A DNA stretch of 64,000 bases from Actinokineospora alba (GCF_004362515.1 NZ_SNXU01000001.1:1302001-1366000), one strand, 5' to 3'. Positions 17,901-26,006 are shown, numbered from the stretch's first letter. The notes: generated from the sequence alone by a model not told the origin. Numbers and translations are program-made.

Positions 17901-18662
17901 ATGGTGGTGACGAGCGTGGATCGCACAGTGAGCGTGCTGTTGCTCCGCGTCGCCGCCGTCGCCGGGCTGCTGATGGCGGTCTGGGTCGCGATGGTGCTGC
18001 TCGCGTCGAACGCCTCCGCCGAGGACAAGCCGCTGCCGCCGAAACCGCCCCGGACCGGTTCCGGGCTGATCGGTGGTCTCGTCGGGAACACCCTCAGCAC
18101 CCTCGATGTGACACGCCCGCTGGTGAGCGGGCTGGTCGGCACGGTGTCGGAGGTCCCCCTGGTCGACGAGCCCGTCGACCTGCCGCTCCTGGAACCCCAG
18201 GCAGGCGTCAGCCAGTCGAGTGAGACGTTCTCGGCACCCGCCGCGGTGTCGGTCAAGCCGCCCGCGCCGCCGCGCAAGCCCGCGGTGAGCGCGCCCGCGC
18301 CGATCAAGGCCGCTCCGGTGCGGCCCGCACCCAAGGTCGAGGCGCCCGTCGAGGCGCCGCGGCCAGTCGTGATCCCGAAGGCCCCCGCCCCCAAACCCAC
18401 TTTCCAACTGGTGTCCGGCTCGTCGGATGAAGAAGCCGACAGGCGCACCACCCCGGAACCGCCCGCCGCGCCCGCGGCACCGGCCGCTCCGGGGTCCACC
18501 GCCTCCGCCGCCTCCGATGGCGGCGGTCACGCCCGCGGCCTGACCGGCATGCTCGCCGGTCGCGCCCCGCTCACCCCGCCCGCGTCGGCGGGAGTGGCGG
18601 GTACGCGCGTCACGGACGCGGCAGGCAGATGTGCGGGGCTTCCCGCGTCGTCCCCCGACTGA
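17901..18662 (+). CDS. Secreted proline/alanine-rich protein, unknown function
   Basis: 253 residues from ATG 17901. The upstream extension to 17769 overlaps the divergent S8 gene and is unlikely. A hydrophobic segment (about 10-34, LLLRVAAVAGLLMAVWVAMV) with NASAED after it acts as signal peptide or anchor. The mature part has low-complexity Pro/Ala/Lys stretches (KPPAPPRKPAVSAPAPIKA, RPVVIPKAPAPKP), no known domain and one cysteine. It resembles cell-wall-spanning linkers of actinomycetes. No function can be assigned. Confidence 0.7.
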   Translation: MVVTSVDRTVSVLLLRVAAVAGLLMAVWVAMVLLASNASAEDKPLPPKPPRTGSGLIGGLVGNTLSTLDVTRPLVSGLVGTVSEVPLVDEPVDLPLLEPQAGVSQSSETFSAPAAVSVKPPAPPRKPAVSAPAPIKAAPVRPAPKVEAPVEAPRPVVIPKAPAPKPTFQLVSGSSDEEADRRTTPEPPAAPAAPAAPGSTASAASDGGGHARGLTGMLAGRAPLTPPASAGVAGTRVTDAAGRCAGLPASSPD

Positions 18663-18974
18663 CCCAGCACCTTTCTCGGGGACAGGTGTGCCCATAGGGC
18701 GCCCGTGTCCGCTCTCGAACCATCTCCACAGCCCGATCTGCCGACCGCGCCCGTGCAGATCGGGACCCTGGCCCCGGCGCCGCGATGCCCCCGCGGCGCC
18801 GGGGCACCCACTGGCCGTCCACCTTGATCGGCACAACGAGGGGCTGTGCCGAATGACCTTCATGGTGGACGACCAGGTCGAAGTGCGCTGGATGGCGACA
18901 GACCCGGAAGGGTCAACGCGTTACGCCATCCAGCGCACTGCGCTTTTTAGCGGGTAAAGGGGTAGGAAAGCTAG
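18663..18974. other. Intergenic region with three tandem hairpins
   Basis: 312 bp between convergent genes with no convincing CDS. Stem 1: CCCGATCTGC/GCAGATCGGG (18732-18764). Stem 2: 14-bp arms at 18771-18784 and 18792-18805 with a 7-nt loop. Stem 3: 16-bp arms at 18882-18897 and 18924-18939, enclosing a small GACCC/GGGTC hairpin and followed by T5 (18944-18948). Confidence 0.75.
18882..18948 (+). terminator. 16-bp stem with T-run, terminator
   Basis: AGTGCGCTGGATGGCG and its exact complement enclose a nested 5-bp hairpin and precede GCGC and TTTTT. On the + strand this is a classic intrinsic terminator. It lies 220 bp after the secreted-protein stop, behind two other stems. Confidence 0.75.
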
Positions 18975-20426
18975 TCAAGCGACCGGAATGTGCCCATACG
19001 GACTTATCGGTGCAGGCGATCCGGTGACATTCTCGGCCACCAGCGACAGTCTGCGCACGGCTTCGGCCAGTTGCGCGGGGGGCAGCGTGTAGGGCAGCCG
19101 GAGCCAGCGTTCGAGGCCGCCGTGGGCGGCGAACCGCGATCCGGGCGCCACCCGGACCCCGAAGTTCTGGGCGGTCACCGCGAGCCGGGTGCCGATCGGC
19201 TCCGGCAATCGGCACCACAGGCTCAGCCCGCCGCAGGGCACCTCGAAAGTCCACTGTGGACAATGGGTGCGGACGGCCTCGACCAAGGCGTCGCGACGGG
19301 CCGCGAGCTCCGCGCGGCGCTCCCGCGGAACCGGGTCCGCATCGGCGTAAAGTTCAGCCAGGACAAGCTGTTCGAGCACCGGCGAGCCCAGATCGTAGGC
19401 GTGCCGGGCGGCGGCGATCCGCCGGATGACCTGCTCCGACGCGCGCACCCAGCCCAGCCGCAACCCACCCCAGTGCGACTTGCTGGCCGACCCGACGGCC
19501 ATGACCATGCCACCGCCGAACGCGGGCAGCGGCGCGGGCCCGTCGAGCGGGTCGCCGTCGAGGTCGAGTTCGACCAGGGTCTCGTCCACGACGACGGGCG
19601 TCCGCGCGCGGCGCAGCGCCGAGACGAGCCGGGCGCGCCCCTCGGCGTCGAGCCTGCGGCCGGTCGGGTTGTGGAAGTCGACGATGAAGTGGGCCAGGCG
19701 CGGCGACGCCTGGCGCAACGCGGCCTCGATGCCCTCGTGGTCCCAGCCGTCCTCGGCCAGCGGGACAGCGACGGGGATGGCGTGCGCCGCCTTGATCGCG
19801 TCGATGGCGTTGGGGTAGGTGGGGAGTTCGACCAGGACCCGGTCGCCGGGGTCGGTCATCGTGCGCAGGACAAGCGCGAGCGCGTGGTGGGCGCCGTTGG
19901 TGATCAGCACCTCGGCCGGGGAGGTCGGCAGGCCGCGGGCGGTGTAGCGCTCGGCGACGCGCTGACGCAGGATGTCGACGCCGTAGTCGTGGTAGCCGTG
20001 ACCCGCCAGTTCCGCGGCGAACCGGGAGCGCACGGCGTCGATGGCCTTGGCGATGCCCGGCACCGCCTCGGGCGCCGCGCGGGCAAGGTCGAGGGGTTGT
20101 TCGTCGAGCGACTCCCACGTCCGGTCGGCTGGGACGGGCAGGGCGGTCCACGACCCGGACCCACGCCTGCTGACGATCAGGCCGTCGGCGCGCAGCAGGT
20201 CCCACGCGGTGCCGACGAGCGTGCGGCTGACGCCCAGGGCCTCCGCGAGTTCGCGCTCGGCGGGGAGGACGGTGCCGGGCGGGATCTGCCCGTCGAGGAC
20301 CAGCAGCTTGATCCCGGCGGCCAGCCCGGCCGAGCCCTGCCTGCTGCCGTGGGCCCGCCACTCACCCAACAACCGGACCAATTGCTGCTTGGACACCCGC
20401 CCACTGGGTGGAACACTCGACGCCAT
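18975..20426 (-). CDS. MocR-family (GntR-HTH + aminotransferase fold) regulator, YczR-like
   Basis: 483 residues from ATG 20426. The N-terminal GntR winged helix spans about 10-90 (PAERELAEALGVSRTLVGTA, LIVSRRGSGSW). A fold-type I aminotransferase domain follows, with NPTGRR, VVDETLVELD and the PLP lysine in GSASKSHWGGLRLGW. MocR proteins use PLP as effector. The divergent neighbour is a YczE membrane protein, the arrangement known for the YczR-YczE subgroup, so it most likely controls that gene and itself. PLP as ligand is expected from the family. Confidence 0.92.
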   Translation of the reverse strand: MASSVPPSGRVSKQQLVRLLGEWRAHGSRQGSAGLAAGIKLLVLDGQIPPGTVLPAERELAEALGVSRTLVGTAWDLLRADGLIVSRRGSGSWTALPVPADRTWESLDEQPLDLARAAPEAVPGIAKAIDAVRSRFAAELAGHGYHDYGVDILRQRVAERYTARGLPTSPAEVLITNGAHHALALVLRTMTDPGDRVLVELPTYPNAIDAIKAAHAIPVAVPLAEDGWDHEGIEAALRQASPRLAHFIVDFHNPTGRRLDAEGRARLVSALRRARTPVVVDETLVELDLDGDPLDGPAPLPAFGGGMVMAVGSASKSHWGGLRLGWVRASEQVIRRIAAARHAYDLGSPVLEQLVLAELYADADPVPRERRAELAARRDALVEAVRTHCPQWTFEVPCGGLSLWCRLPEPIGTRLAVTAQNFGVRVAPGSRFAAHGGLERWLRLPYTLPPAQLAEAVRRLSLVAENVTGSPAPISPYGHIPVA

Positions 20427-20430
20427 GCGG

Positions 20431-20473
20431 CCAATTGTCGCAGATTGGCCCTCGATAGGAAGTCCAATCATTG
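20431..20473. promoter_or_regulatory. Probable MocR operator between mocR and yczE-like genes
   Basis: The 60-bp divergent gap contains CCAAT (20431-20435), ATTGG (20444-20448), CCAAT (20464-20468) and ATTG (20470-20473). The direct repeat CCAAT...CCAAT (33 bp apart) with opposing ATTGG suits the direct-repeat recognition known for MocR proteins. Binding is inferred. Confidence 0.5.
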
Positions 20474-20486
20474 TCAGGATGGCCGC

Positions 20487-21140
20487 ATGGCCGTAGTCAA
20501 CCTCCAGCATGTCCCGGTCCGGGTCGCGCCCGGACGCCGTCTCACCCAGCTGTTCGCCGGACTCGCGCTCTACGGGGCGAGCATGGCGCTGCAGATCGAG
20601 GCGGTGCTCGGCCTCGCGCCGTGGGACGTGCTGCACGAGGCGCTGAACAAGGTCACGGGGCTCAGCTTCGGCACGATCACCGCGATTACCGGTGCGATCG
20701 TGATGCTGTGCTGGATCCCGCTGCGGCAGCGACCCGGAGTGGGGACTATCGCCAACATCGTGCTGATCTCGGTGTCGGTGGATGTGACGCTGTTCCTGCT
20801 GCCCACACCGGATTCCCTACCGGTTCGGATCGCGTTCCTCGCCGCCGGGATCGTCCTTAATGGACTCGCCACCGCCGCGTACATCGGCGCCCGGCTCGGA
20901 CCGGGGCCGCGCGACGGCCTGATGACCGGGATCGCCAACCGGTTCGGGTTCTCGATCCGCTGGGTCCGAACGGGAATCGAGGTGGCGGTCCTCGCCACCG
21001 GCTGGCTGCTCGGCGGCACTGTCGGAATCGGGACCGCGCTCTACGCGGTGGCGATCGGGCCGCTCGCGCAGCTGTTCCTGCCGCTGGTCTCGTGGAAGAC
21101 GATTGACCCGACCATCAATTCCGGGGAGGCGGGCAGCTAG
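20487..21140 (+). CDS. YczE-family integral membrane protein
   Basis: 217 residues, ATG start. Five to six hydrophobic segments are visible (LFAGLALYGASMALQI, ITAITGAIVMLCWIPL, IANIVLISVSVDVTLFLL, AFLAAGIVLNGLATAAYI, VAVLATGWLLGGTVGIG). The motifs GARLGPGPRDGLMTG and GLAPWDVLH are typical of the YczE/YitT-like group. Its transport role is unknown; the link with a PLP-binding MocR regulator hints at a vitamin-B6-related or amino-acid-related process. Its stop overlaps that of the convergent Clp-N gene by 4 bp. Confidence 0.88.
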   Translation: MAVVNLQHVPVRVAPGRRLTQLFAGLALYGASMALQIEAVLGLAPWDVLHEALNKVTGLSFGTITAITGAIVMLCWIPLRQRPGVGTIANIVLISVSVDVTLFLLPTPDSLPVRIAFLAAGIVLNGLATAAYIGARLGPGPRDGLMTGIANRFGFSIRWVRTGIEVAVLATGWLLGGTVGIGTALYAVAIGPLAQLFLPLVSWKTIDPTINSGEAGS

Positions 21141-21682
21141 CCCGCCTGGGCCAACTCCGCGCTGACGACACGGTGCGTGACGCCGAAGTCCGCCAGGATA
21201 TCGGTCACTACGCCCGGCTCGGCGAGCAGCGCCAGCAGGACGTGCTGGTCGCCGATCGTGGATTCCTTGCGGGCCAACGCTTCCCGCAGGGCTCCCTCGA
21301 TGACCTTCTTGGACTCCGGAGCGATCGGGACGCGCCACCGCGGACCGAACGTGCGCCGCCGCTTGGCCGGAGCCAGGGCGCCTTCACCATGAGCGGACTC
21401 GAGTGCCTCGACCACCGCGTCGACGTCGATGCCGACCTCGCTCAGCGCCGCCGTGTCCGCTTGGGACAGTCCGCCGCGGCGGTGGACCTTGGCGATCGCT
21501 TCGGTGACCGCGGCGGTGGTGACGCCGTGCGCGGCGAGGATCTTCGCGCTGACCGTGTCGGCGTCCTTGAGCATGGCCAGCAGGAAGTGCTCGGGCCGAA
21601 TCAGCGCGGCACGCTCCTGTTCGGCCAGGTGGACGCCGTCGCGCACGATGACGCGGGCGGACTTGGTGAATCGCTCGAACAT
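21137..21682 (-). CDS. Clp N-terminal (repeat) domain protein without ATPase domain
   Basis: 181 residues, ATG start. Two ClpN repeats are visible: FTKSARVIVRDGVHLAEQER with RPEHFLLAMLKD at the N-terminus, and APESKKVIEGALREALARKE with IGDQHVLLALLAEPG at the C-terminus. No AAA+ module follows, so it cannot unfold proteins. It may act as an adaptor or decoy that binds ClpC/ClpP1P2 substrates. The gene starts immediately after the stop of a small HTH gene (TAG then ATG), so the two are co-translated. The 3' end overlaps the YczE-like gene. Confidence 0.9.
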   Translation of the reverse strand: MFERFTKSARVIVRDGVHLAEQERAALIRPEHFLLAMLKDADTVSAKILAAHGVTTAAVTEAIAKVHRRGGLSQADTAALSEVGIDVDAVVEALESAHGEGALAPAKRRRTFGPRWRVPIAPESKKVIEGALREALARKESTIGDQHVLLALLAEPGVVTDILADFGVTHRVVSAELAQAG

Positions 21683-21892
21683 CTACTTCCTCCCGTATTT
21701 CTTGTGCACGGCCTGCTTGCTCACGCCGAGTTCGTCCGCGATCTCCTGCCAGGACCAGCCGTCGATCCGGGCACTGCGGACCTGGACGGCCTCGAGTTGT
21801 TCGAGTAGTCGACGCAAGGCGGCCACCGCGCGCAGACCGACCCTGGGGTCCTTGTCGCCCGCCGCCGTGGCCAACTGGGTTGCTTCAGCCAT
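21683..21892 (-). CDS. Small helix-turn-helix regulator of the ClpN operon
   Basis: 69 residues from ATG 21892. The longer frame to 21928 needs a TTG start and would run over the operator. The C-terminal half is a helix-turn-helix (GWSWQEIADELGVSKQAVHKKYGRK), a compact sigma-region-4-like type. The N-terminal half (VGLRAVAALRRLLEQLEAVQ) could dimerise. It is directly followed by the ClpN gene. Two identical-type palindromes upstream suggest autoregulation and control of the divergent phosphatase gene. Confidence 0.85.
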   Translation of the reverse strand: MAEATQLATAAGDKDPRVGLRAVAALRRLLEQLEAVQVRSARIDGWSWQEIADELGVSKQAVHKKYGRK

Positions 21893-21895
21893 GTC

Positions 21896-21939
21896 GTCAA
21901 CATAGGTTGACGACACCGGGGTTGTCAACCTTCGTTGAC
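21896..21939. promoter_or_regulatory. Two copies of GTCAAC-N4-GTTGAC operator
   Basis: Palindromes GTCAACATAGGTTGAC (21896-21911) and GTCAACCTTCGTTGAC (21924-21939) have arms identical between copies and centres 28 bp apart. The first extends to 9-bp arms (21893-21914). They fill the gap between the HTH/ClpN operon (start 21892) and the divergent PP2C-like gene (start 21957). The small HTH protein is the obvious candidate ligand. Confidence 0.7.
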
Positions 21940-21956
21940 GGAGGCAGGATCAGGGC

Positions 21957-22706
21957 ATGCCGGGATTCGGAATCGCTGAAGCCGCGGGGGTGGGCCTCGA
22001 CGGGGTCGAACGCCCCAGCGAGGACGTGGTGATCGTGCTGCCGGAGGCGGTGATCCTGCTCGACGGCGCCACCAGCTCACGGACGGACCTGCCCAGCGGA
22101 GGCGACTACGCCCGCGAACTGGGCGCACAACTGGCCGCGCGGCTGTCGGCCGCGCCCGAACTGGACCTGGCCCACCTGGTCGCCGGGTCGATCCGGTCGG
22201 TGGTGCGACACAACGGCTTCACCCCGGGCGACAGCCCGTCGAGCACCGTGTCGATCGTGCGGTGGGACGACACGACGGTGGAGGCGCTTGTCTTGGCGGA
22301 CAGCCCGGTCGCGGCTTTCCTCACCGACGCTGTGGAGGTTGTGGCCGATGACCGGCTTCGGGCTTTGCGGCGGTCGGTGGACACAGTGGTCGAATGGCGC
22401 AACCGCGAGGGCGGGTTCTGGGTCGCGGAGGCTGTTCCCGCTGCCGCTTCACAGGCGATGCGGGCTTCGTGGGCTCGCTCGGAGGTGCAGGCGGTGCTGA
22501 TGGCCAGCGATGGGGTTTCTTGCGGGGTCGATGAGTACGGCGTGTTCTCCGGGTGGGAGGAGATGCGGCGGATGGTTGAGGCTGAGGGGCCTTCGGCGGT
22601 TCTCGCGGCGGTTCGGGCGGCTGAGTTGGCTGATGTGGATCGGGTTCGGTGGCCTCGGACGAAGGTGCACGATGATCAAGCCTTGGTGCATCTGGACTTT
22701 CGCTAA
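21957..22706 (+). CDS. PP2C-like serine/threonine phosphatase domain protein
   Basis: 249 residues, ATG start. PP2C-type motifs appear in order: ILLDGATSS (metal Asp), SSTVSIVRWDD, ALVLADSPVAAFL, LMASDGVSCG and the final DDQALVHLDF. The N-terminal RPSEDVVIVLPE replaces the usual R..NED motif, so metal binding may be altered. By family it dephosphorylates proteins in the cytoplasm; no kinase is encoded nearby. It is divergent from the HTH/ClpN operon across the paired GTCAAC palindromes. A giant hairpin follows. Confidence 0.75.
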   Translation: MPGFGIAEAAGVGLDGVERPSEDVVIVLPEAVILLDGATSSRTDLPSGGDYARELGAQLAARLSAAPELDLAHLVAGSIRSVVRHNGFTPGDSPSSTVSIVRWDDTTVEALVLADSPVAAFLTDAVEVVADDRLRALRRSVDTVVEWRNREGGFWVAEAVPAAASQAMRASWARSEVQAVLMASDGVSCGVDEYGVFSGWEEMRRMVEAEGPSAVLAAVRAAELADVDRVRWPRTKVHDDQALVHLDFR

Positions 22707-22718
22707 CTTCGGCTGGGG

Positions 22719-22860
22719 GCCTGTTTGGGTGGTTCGCCTTGATTTGGGGACCCCGGAAATGGGCCTGCGCGGGTAAAGCGGGCAGGATAGGGAAACTGCC
22801 CCGCGCCGCGAAAGTTTAGGCCCATTTCACCCCAAATCAAGGCGAACCACCCAAACAGGC
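22719..22860. repeat. 31-bp perfect inverted repeat with a second internal stem
   Basis: Outer arms 22719-22749 and 22830-22860 are exact complements over 31 bp. After a short internal loop, GAAATGGGCCT (22756-22766) pairs with AGGCCCATTTC (22818-22828). The whole forms a hairpin of about 142 nt in RNA, directly after the phosphatase gene and before the tandem array. Confidence 0.88.
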
Positions 22861-22861
22861 A

Positions 22862-23304
22862 GGTGGGATCGGCCCGTTGCGACTCGGGGTGGCTGGGATT
22901 GACCACTTGCGACTCGGGGTGGTCGGGAATGACCACTTGCGACTCAGGGCGGTCGGGAATGACCACTTGCGACTCGGGGCGGTCGGGAATGACCACTTGC
23001 GACTCGGGGCGGTCGGGATCGACCTCCTGCAAGTCGGGGTGGTCCGGAATGACCTCCTGCGACCCGGTGCGGCCGGGATCGACCTCCCGCAAATCAGGAT
23101 GGTCCGGAACGACCTCCTGCAACCCGGAAGTGCCAGGGAATGACCTCGGGCCGGTCGGGACCGACCTCCTGCACCCGGGGGCGGTCCGGAGCGACCTCCT
23201 CGGTCCGGCACGACCTCCTGCGACCTGAGATGGCCGGGATCGACCTCCTGCAAATCAGGGTGGTCGGAATTCGCCCGTTGCGACTCGGGGTGATTGCGAT
23301 TGGT
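22862..23304. repeat. Degenerate 30-bp tandem repeat array
   Basis: About 14 head-to-tail units. The register is exact at 22891, 22921, 22951, 22981, 23011, 23041, 23071 and 23101, then drifts by indels. Unit consensus: GGTCGGGAATGACCACTTGC followed by GACTCGGGGC. The three central units differ by one base. Later units change ACCACTTGC to ACCTCCTGC. No unique spacers exist, so it is not CRISPR. The array touches the ugd stop codon (23305). Confidence 0.9.
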
Positions 23305-24612
23305 CTAGTGCTTGCCCACACCAATCCATTCAAAACCCGCGCGGCGGGCGACTGCCGGGTCCAGGAGGTTGCGGGTGTCGACGACGATCGGCTTTCGCAC
23401 CTCTCCTGCCAGCCGGGGCCAGTCCAGGGAGCGGAACTCCGGCCATTCCGTCAGCACGATCAGGGCTTCGGCGTCCTGCGCTGCCTGGTATGGGTCTTCC
23501 GCGATGGTGATCGAGTTCAGGTCCGGGTGGGTGACCCCCGGCTTCAGGGCCGGGTCGTAGCCGGTGAGGGTCGCTCCCGCCTGTCGCAGGAGGGCTGCCA
23601 CTGCCAGTGCGGGGGAATCGCGCAGGTCGTCGGTGCCTGCCTTGAAGGTCAGGCCCAGTAGGCCGATCTTCACGTGCGACAGGGAGCCGCCCTTTTTGCC
23701 GGTGACGGCGAGGCGGATCTTCTCCACCATGCGCAGGCGCTGGCGGGTGTTGGTGTCGATGGTGGCCCGGATGAGGCGGAACTCGAAGTCGGCGGCGTCG
23801 GCCAGTTGGAGCATGGCCGAGGTGTCCTTGGGCAGGCAGGAACCGCCCCAGCCGGGGCCGGGCTGCAGGAACGCCTGGCCGATGCGCTTGTCGTAGCCCA
23901 TGCCCTCAGTGACATCAGTGATGTCCGCACCGAGGCGGTCGCACAGTTCGGCGACGGCGTTGACATAGGACAGCTTCATCGCGAGGAAGCAGTTGGCGGC
24001 GTACTTCACCAGTTCGGCGCTGGGGGCGTCGGTCAGCACGGTGGGGGCGCCGAGCCTCGAGTAGAGCGCGGCGACTCGTTCGGCGGCGTCCTGTTTGCTG
24101 CCGCCGACGACGATTCGGTCGGGGTTGAGGAAGTCGTAGACCGCGCTGCCCTCGCGCAGGAATTCCGGGTTGGAGACGACTGCGACATCGTCCCGGACCA
24201 GGAGTTCCTCGGTCCGTTCCGCGGTGCCGACCGGGACCGTGGACTTGTTGACCACGACGCAGCCCGAAGGCAGCAGGTCTCGGGTTTCCTCGATGACCGA
24301 CTCGACGATGCTCAGGTCCGCCACGCCACCCACGCCCATCGGCGTCGGGACGCACAGGAACATGACCTCCGGCTGGCGCTCGACGGCGGCCGCCGCGCCC
24401 AGGACGAAGGTCAACCTGCCCGCGGCGATGCCCCCGGCCACGAGTTCGGCGAGACCCGGTTCGAGGATGTCGACCTCGCCCGCGGTCAGGCGCTTGATCT
24501 TGTCGGCGTCGACGTCGGCGCACACGACGTCGTGGCCCAGTGAGGCCAGGCACGCGCCCGTCGTCAGTCCCACATATCCGGTCCCGATCACGGCGATCCG
24601 TCGTACGAACAC
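23305..24612 (-). CDS. ugd: UDP-glucose 6-dehydrogenase
   Basis: 435 residues. GTG 24612 is chosen because GGGAGGGG lies 5-12 nt upstream; an in-frame ATG at 24627 precedes that site and lacks its own. The Rossmann motif is IAVIGTGYVGLTTG, the catalytic cysteine lies in GGSCLPKD (about 263), with NPEFLREGSA and KIGLLGLTFKAGTDDLRDSP further on. It oxidises UDP-glucose to UDP-glucuronate with two NAD+; UDP-GlcNAc (WbpA-like) use is an alternative. It closes a two-gene unit with a GT4 gene 20 bp upstream and supplies uronic acid to the polysaccharide locus. Confidence 0.92.
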   Translation of the reverse strand: MFVRRIAVIGTGYVGLTTGACLASLGHDVVCADVDADKIKRLTAGEVDILEPGLAELVAGGIAAGRLTFVLGAAAAVERQPEVMFLCVPTPMGVGGVADLSIVESVIEETRDLLPSGCVVVNKSTVPVGTAERTEELLVRDDVAVVSNPEFLREGSAVYDFLNPDRIVVGGSKQDAAERVAALYSRLGAPTVLTDAPSAELVKYAANCFLAMKLSYVNAVAELCDRLGADITDVTEGMGYDKRIGQAFLQPGPGWGGSCLPKDTSAMLQLADAADFEFRLIRATIDTNTRQRLRMVEKIRLAVTGKKGGSLSHVKIGLLGLTFKAGTDDLRDSPALAVAALLRQAGATLTGYDPALKPGVTHPDLNSITIAEDPYQAAQDAEALIVLTEWPEFRSLDWPRLAGEVRKPIVVDTRNLLDPAVARRAGFEWIGVGKH

Positions 24613-24632
24613 CGATTCCCCTCCCATTTCGG

Positions 24633-26006
24633 TCAGTTCGCCTGCGGCGTGGTCATCCTGCGGGCCGCGGCGAACGCCCGCAAAGCCTTGTCGTCACGGA
24701 GATCGACAAGTGGGTTGCCCCATTGGTCTTGCAGGTTCCCGTCAGCGGGACCCGACCTGCGGTCGGTCGCGGGCCAGCCCTGCGGGAACGGGCCCCGCGA
24801 AGCGAAGCCGAGAAGGTCGTCGTACACACCGATGTAGGCCAGCGCCTGCGGCCGCCAGTCGAGCACCTGCTCCGCCCGGCGCCTGCCCGCGGTGCCCAGT
24901 TCCGCGCGCCGCTCCGGGTCGTCGGCGAGGGCGACGACGGCGTCGGCGAGGCCGTCGCTGTCCCCCGGCTCGATGTACACCGCGCAGTCGCCGCCGGACA
25001 CGACCGTCTCGGTGAGCCGGTAGGCGACCACGGGAAGCGCGTAGGCCATGTACTCCATGGTCTTGTTCATTGTCGACACATCGTTGAGCGGGCTGCGCGG
25101 GTCCGGGGAGAGACCGATGGAGGCCGCCGACAGATACCGGGTGATCTGCTCGGGGCCGACCCGTCCGGTGAACTCCACATAGTCGTCCAACCCGAGGTCG
25201 GTGCTCTGCCGCCTGAGATCCTCCAGGCAGTCGCCGAAGCCGAGGAGAACGAAACGGAAATCCTTGCGGTCCATCAGGTTCACGATGCGGTCGGCGGCCA
25301 GGAGAACCCCGTCGACGCCGTCCTGCGGGCCCATGATGCCCAGGTACGCGACCAGGTGCTTCCCGCCGCGCCGCGGGCCGTCGTCGACGACCGCGGGCCG
25401 CATGACCGAGGTGTCCGGGCCGGACCGCACGACGGTGGTGTGCTCACGGGGCACGCCGCCCCGGTTGACCGCGATGTCCTGGTAGGACGTGTTGGTGGAG
25501 ATCACCCGGTCCGCGGTGCGGAACGTGCGCCGTTCCAACCACTTCAGCACCGCCAGCTGCGCCTTGCCGGGCAGCGACGTCGGCTCGCCGAAGCGCGACC
25601 GGAACACCTCGGGGTTGAGGTCGTGGTGGTCGAAGACGAACTTGACCCCACCGAGCTTCCACAACAGTGCCAGCGCCCAGTAGGTGTCCGGCGGGTTGCA
25701 CGCCTGCATGACGTCGAACCGGGCGCGGCGGCGGACCTTGAGGGTCAGCCGGGCCGTGCGCAGCCAGCAATAGACGAACTCCCATGCGTAACCGAGGAGA
25801 CCGTCGGCCTGCCGCGGCGGCGCGTACTTGTAGAGGTGCACACCGTCGAGTTCGGCATAGGCGGGATCGCCTGGGCCCTTGGGGCAGATCACCGAGACCT
25901 GGTAACCCGCGTTGACCAGCGCCTGGCACTCCAACCAGACCCGCCGGTCCAGCGGGACCGGCAGGTTCTGCACGATGATCAGGACATGAGGGGGCCGAGC
26001 ACTCAC
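24633..26006 (-). CDS. Glycosyltransferase family 4
   Basis: 457 residues, GTG start. A GT-B fold: the N-terminal part begins HVLIIVQNLPVPLDRRVW, and the C-terminal donor domain has GRVGPEQITRYLSAASIGLSP, then the E-x7-E region MNKTMEYMAYALPVVAYRLTE. It is a cytoplasmic, probably membrane-peripheral retaining enzyme that would add a sugar to the lipid-linked repeat unit. A C-terminal tail of about 60 residues extends beyond the domain. It is the first gene of the minus-strand pair with ugd; a 210-bp divergent region separates it from an MFS gene. Confidence 0.9.
   Translation of the reverse strand: MSARPPHVLIIVQNLPVPLDRRVWLECQALVNAGYQVSVICPKGPGDPAYAELDGVHLYKYAPPRQADGLLGYAWEFVYCWLRTARLTLKVRRRARFDVMQACNPPDTYWALALLWKLGGVKFVFDHHDLNPEVFRSRFGEPTSLPGKAQLAVLKWLERRTFRTADRVISTNTSYQDIAVNRGGVPREHTTVVRSGPDTSVMRPAVVDDGPRRGGKHLVAYLGIMGPQDGVDGVLLAADRIVNLMDRKDFRFVLLGFGDCLEDLRRQSTDLGLDDYVEFTGRVGPEQITRYLSAASIGLSPDPRSPLNDVSTMNKTMEYMAYALPVVAYRLTETVVSGGDCAVYIEPGDSDGLADAVVALADDPERRAELGTAGRRRAEQVLDWRPQALAYIGVYDDLLGFASRGPFPQGWPATDRRSGPADGNLQDQWGNPLVDLRDDKALRAFAAARRMTTPQAN

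Noticed and set aside
18854..18957. 34-codon frame over the third hairpin (MTFMVDDQVEVRW...)
   Set aside because: It coincides with the 16-bp inverted repeat and T-run, so the sequence is explained as a terminator; no ribosome-binding site.
22703..23122. Minus-strand frame giving 10-residue repeats across the tandem array
   Set aside because: Frame openness follows from a 30-bp unit. Copies differ at all codon positions, odd-length units break the frame, and the frame runs through the 31-bp hairpin.
22862..23304. 30-bp direct repeats considered as a CRISPR array
   Set aside because: Units are contiguous with no unique spacers, and no cas genes are nearby.
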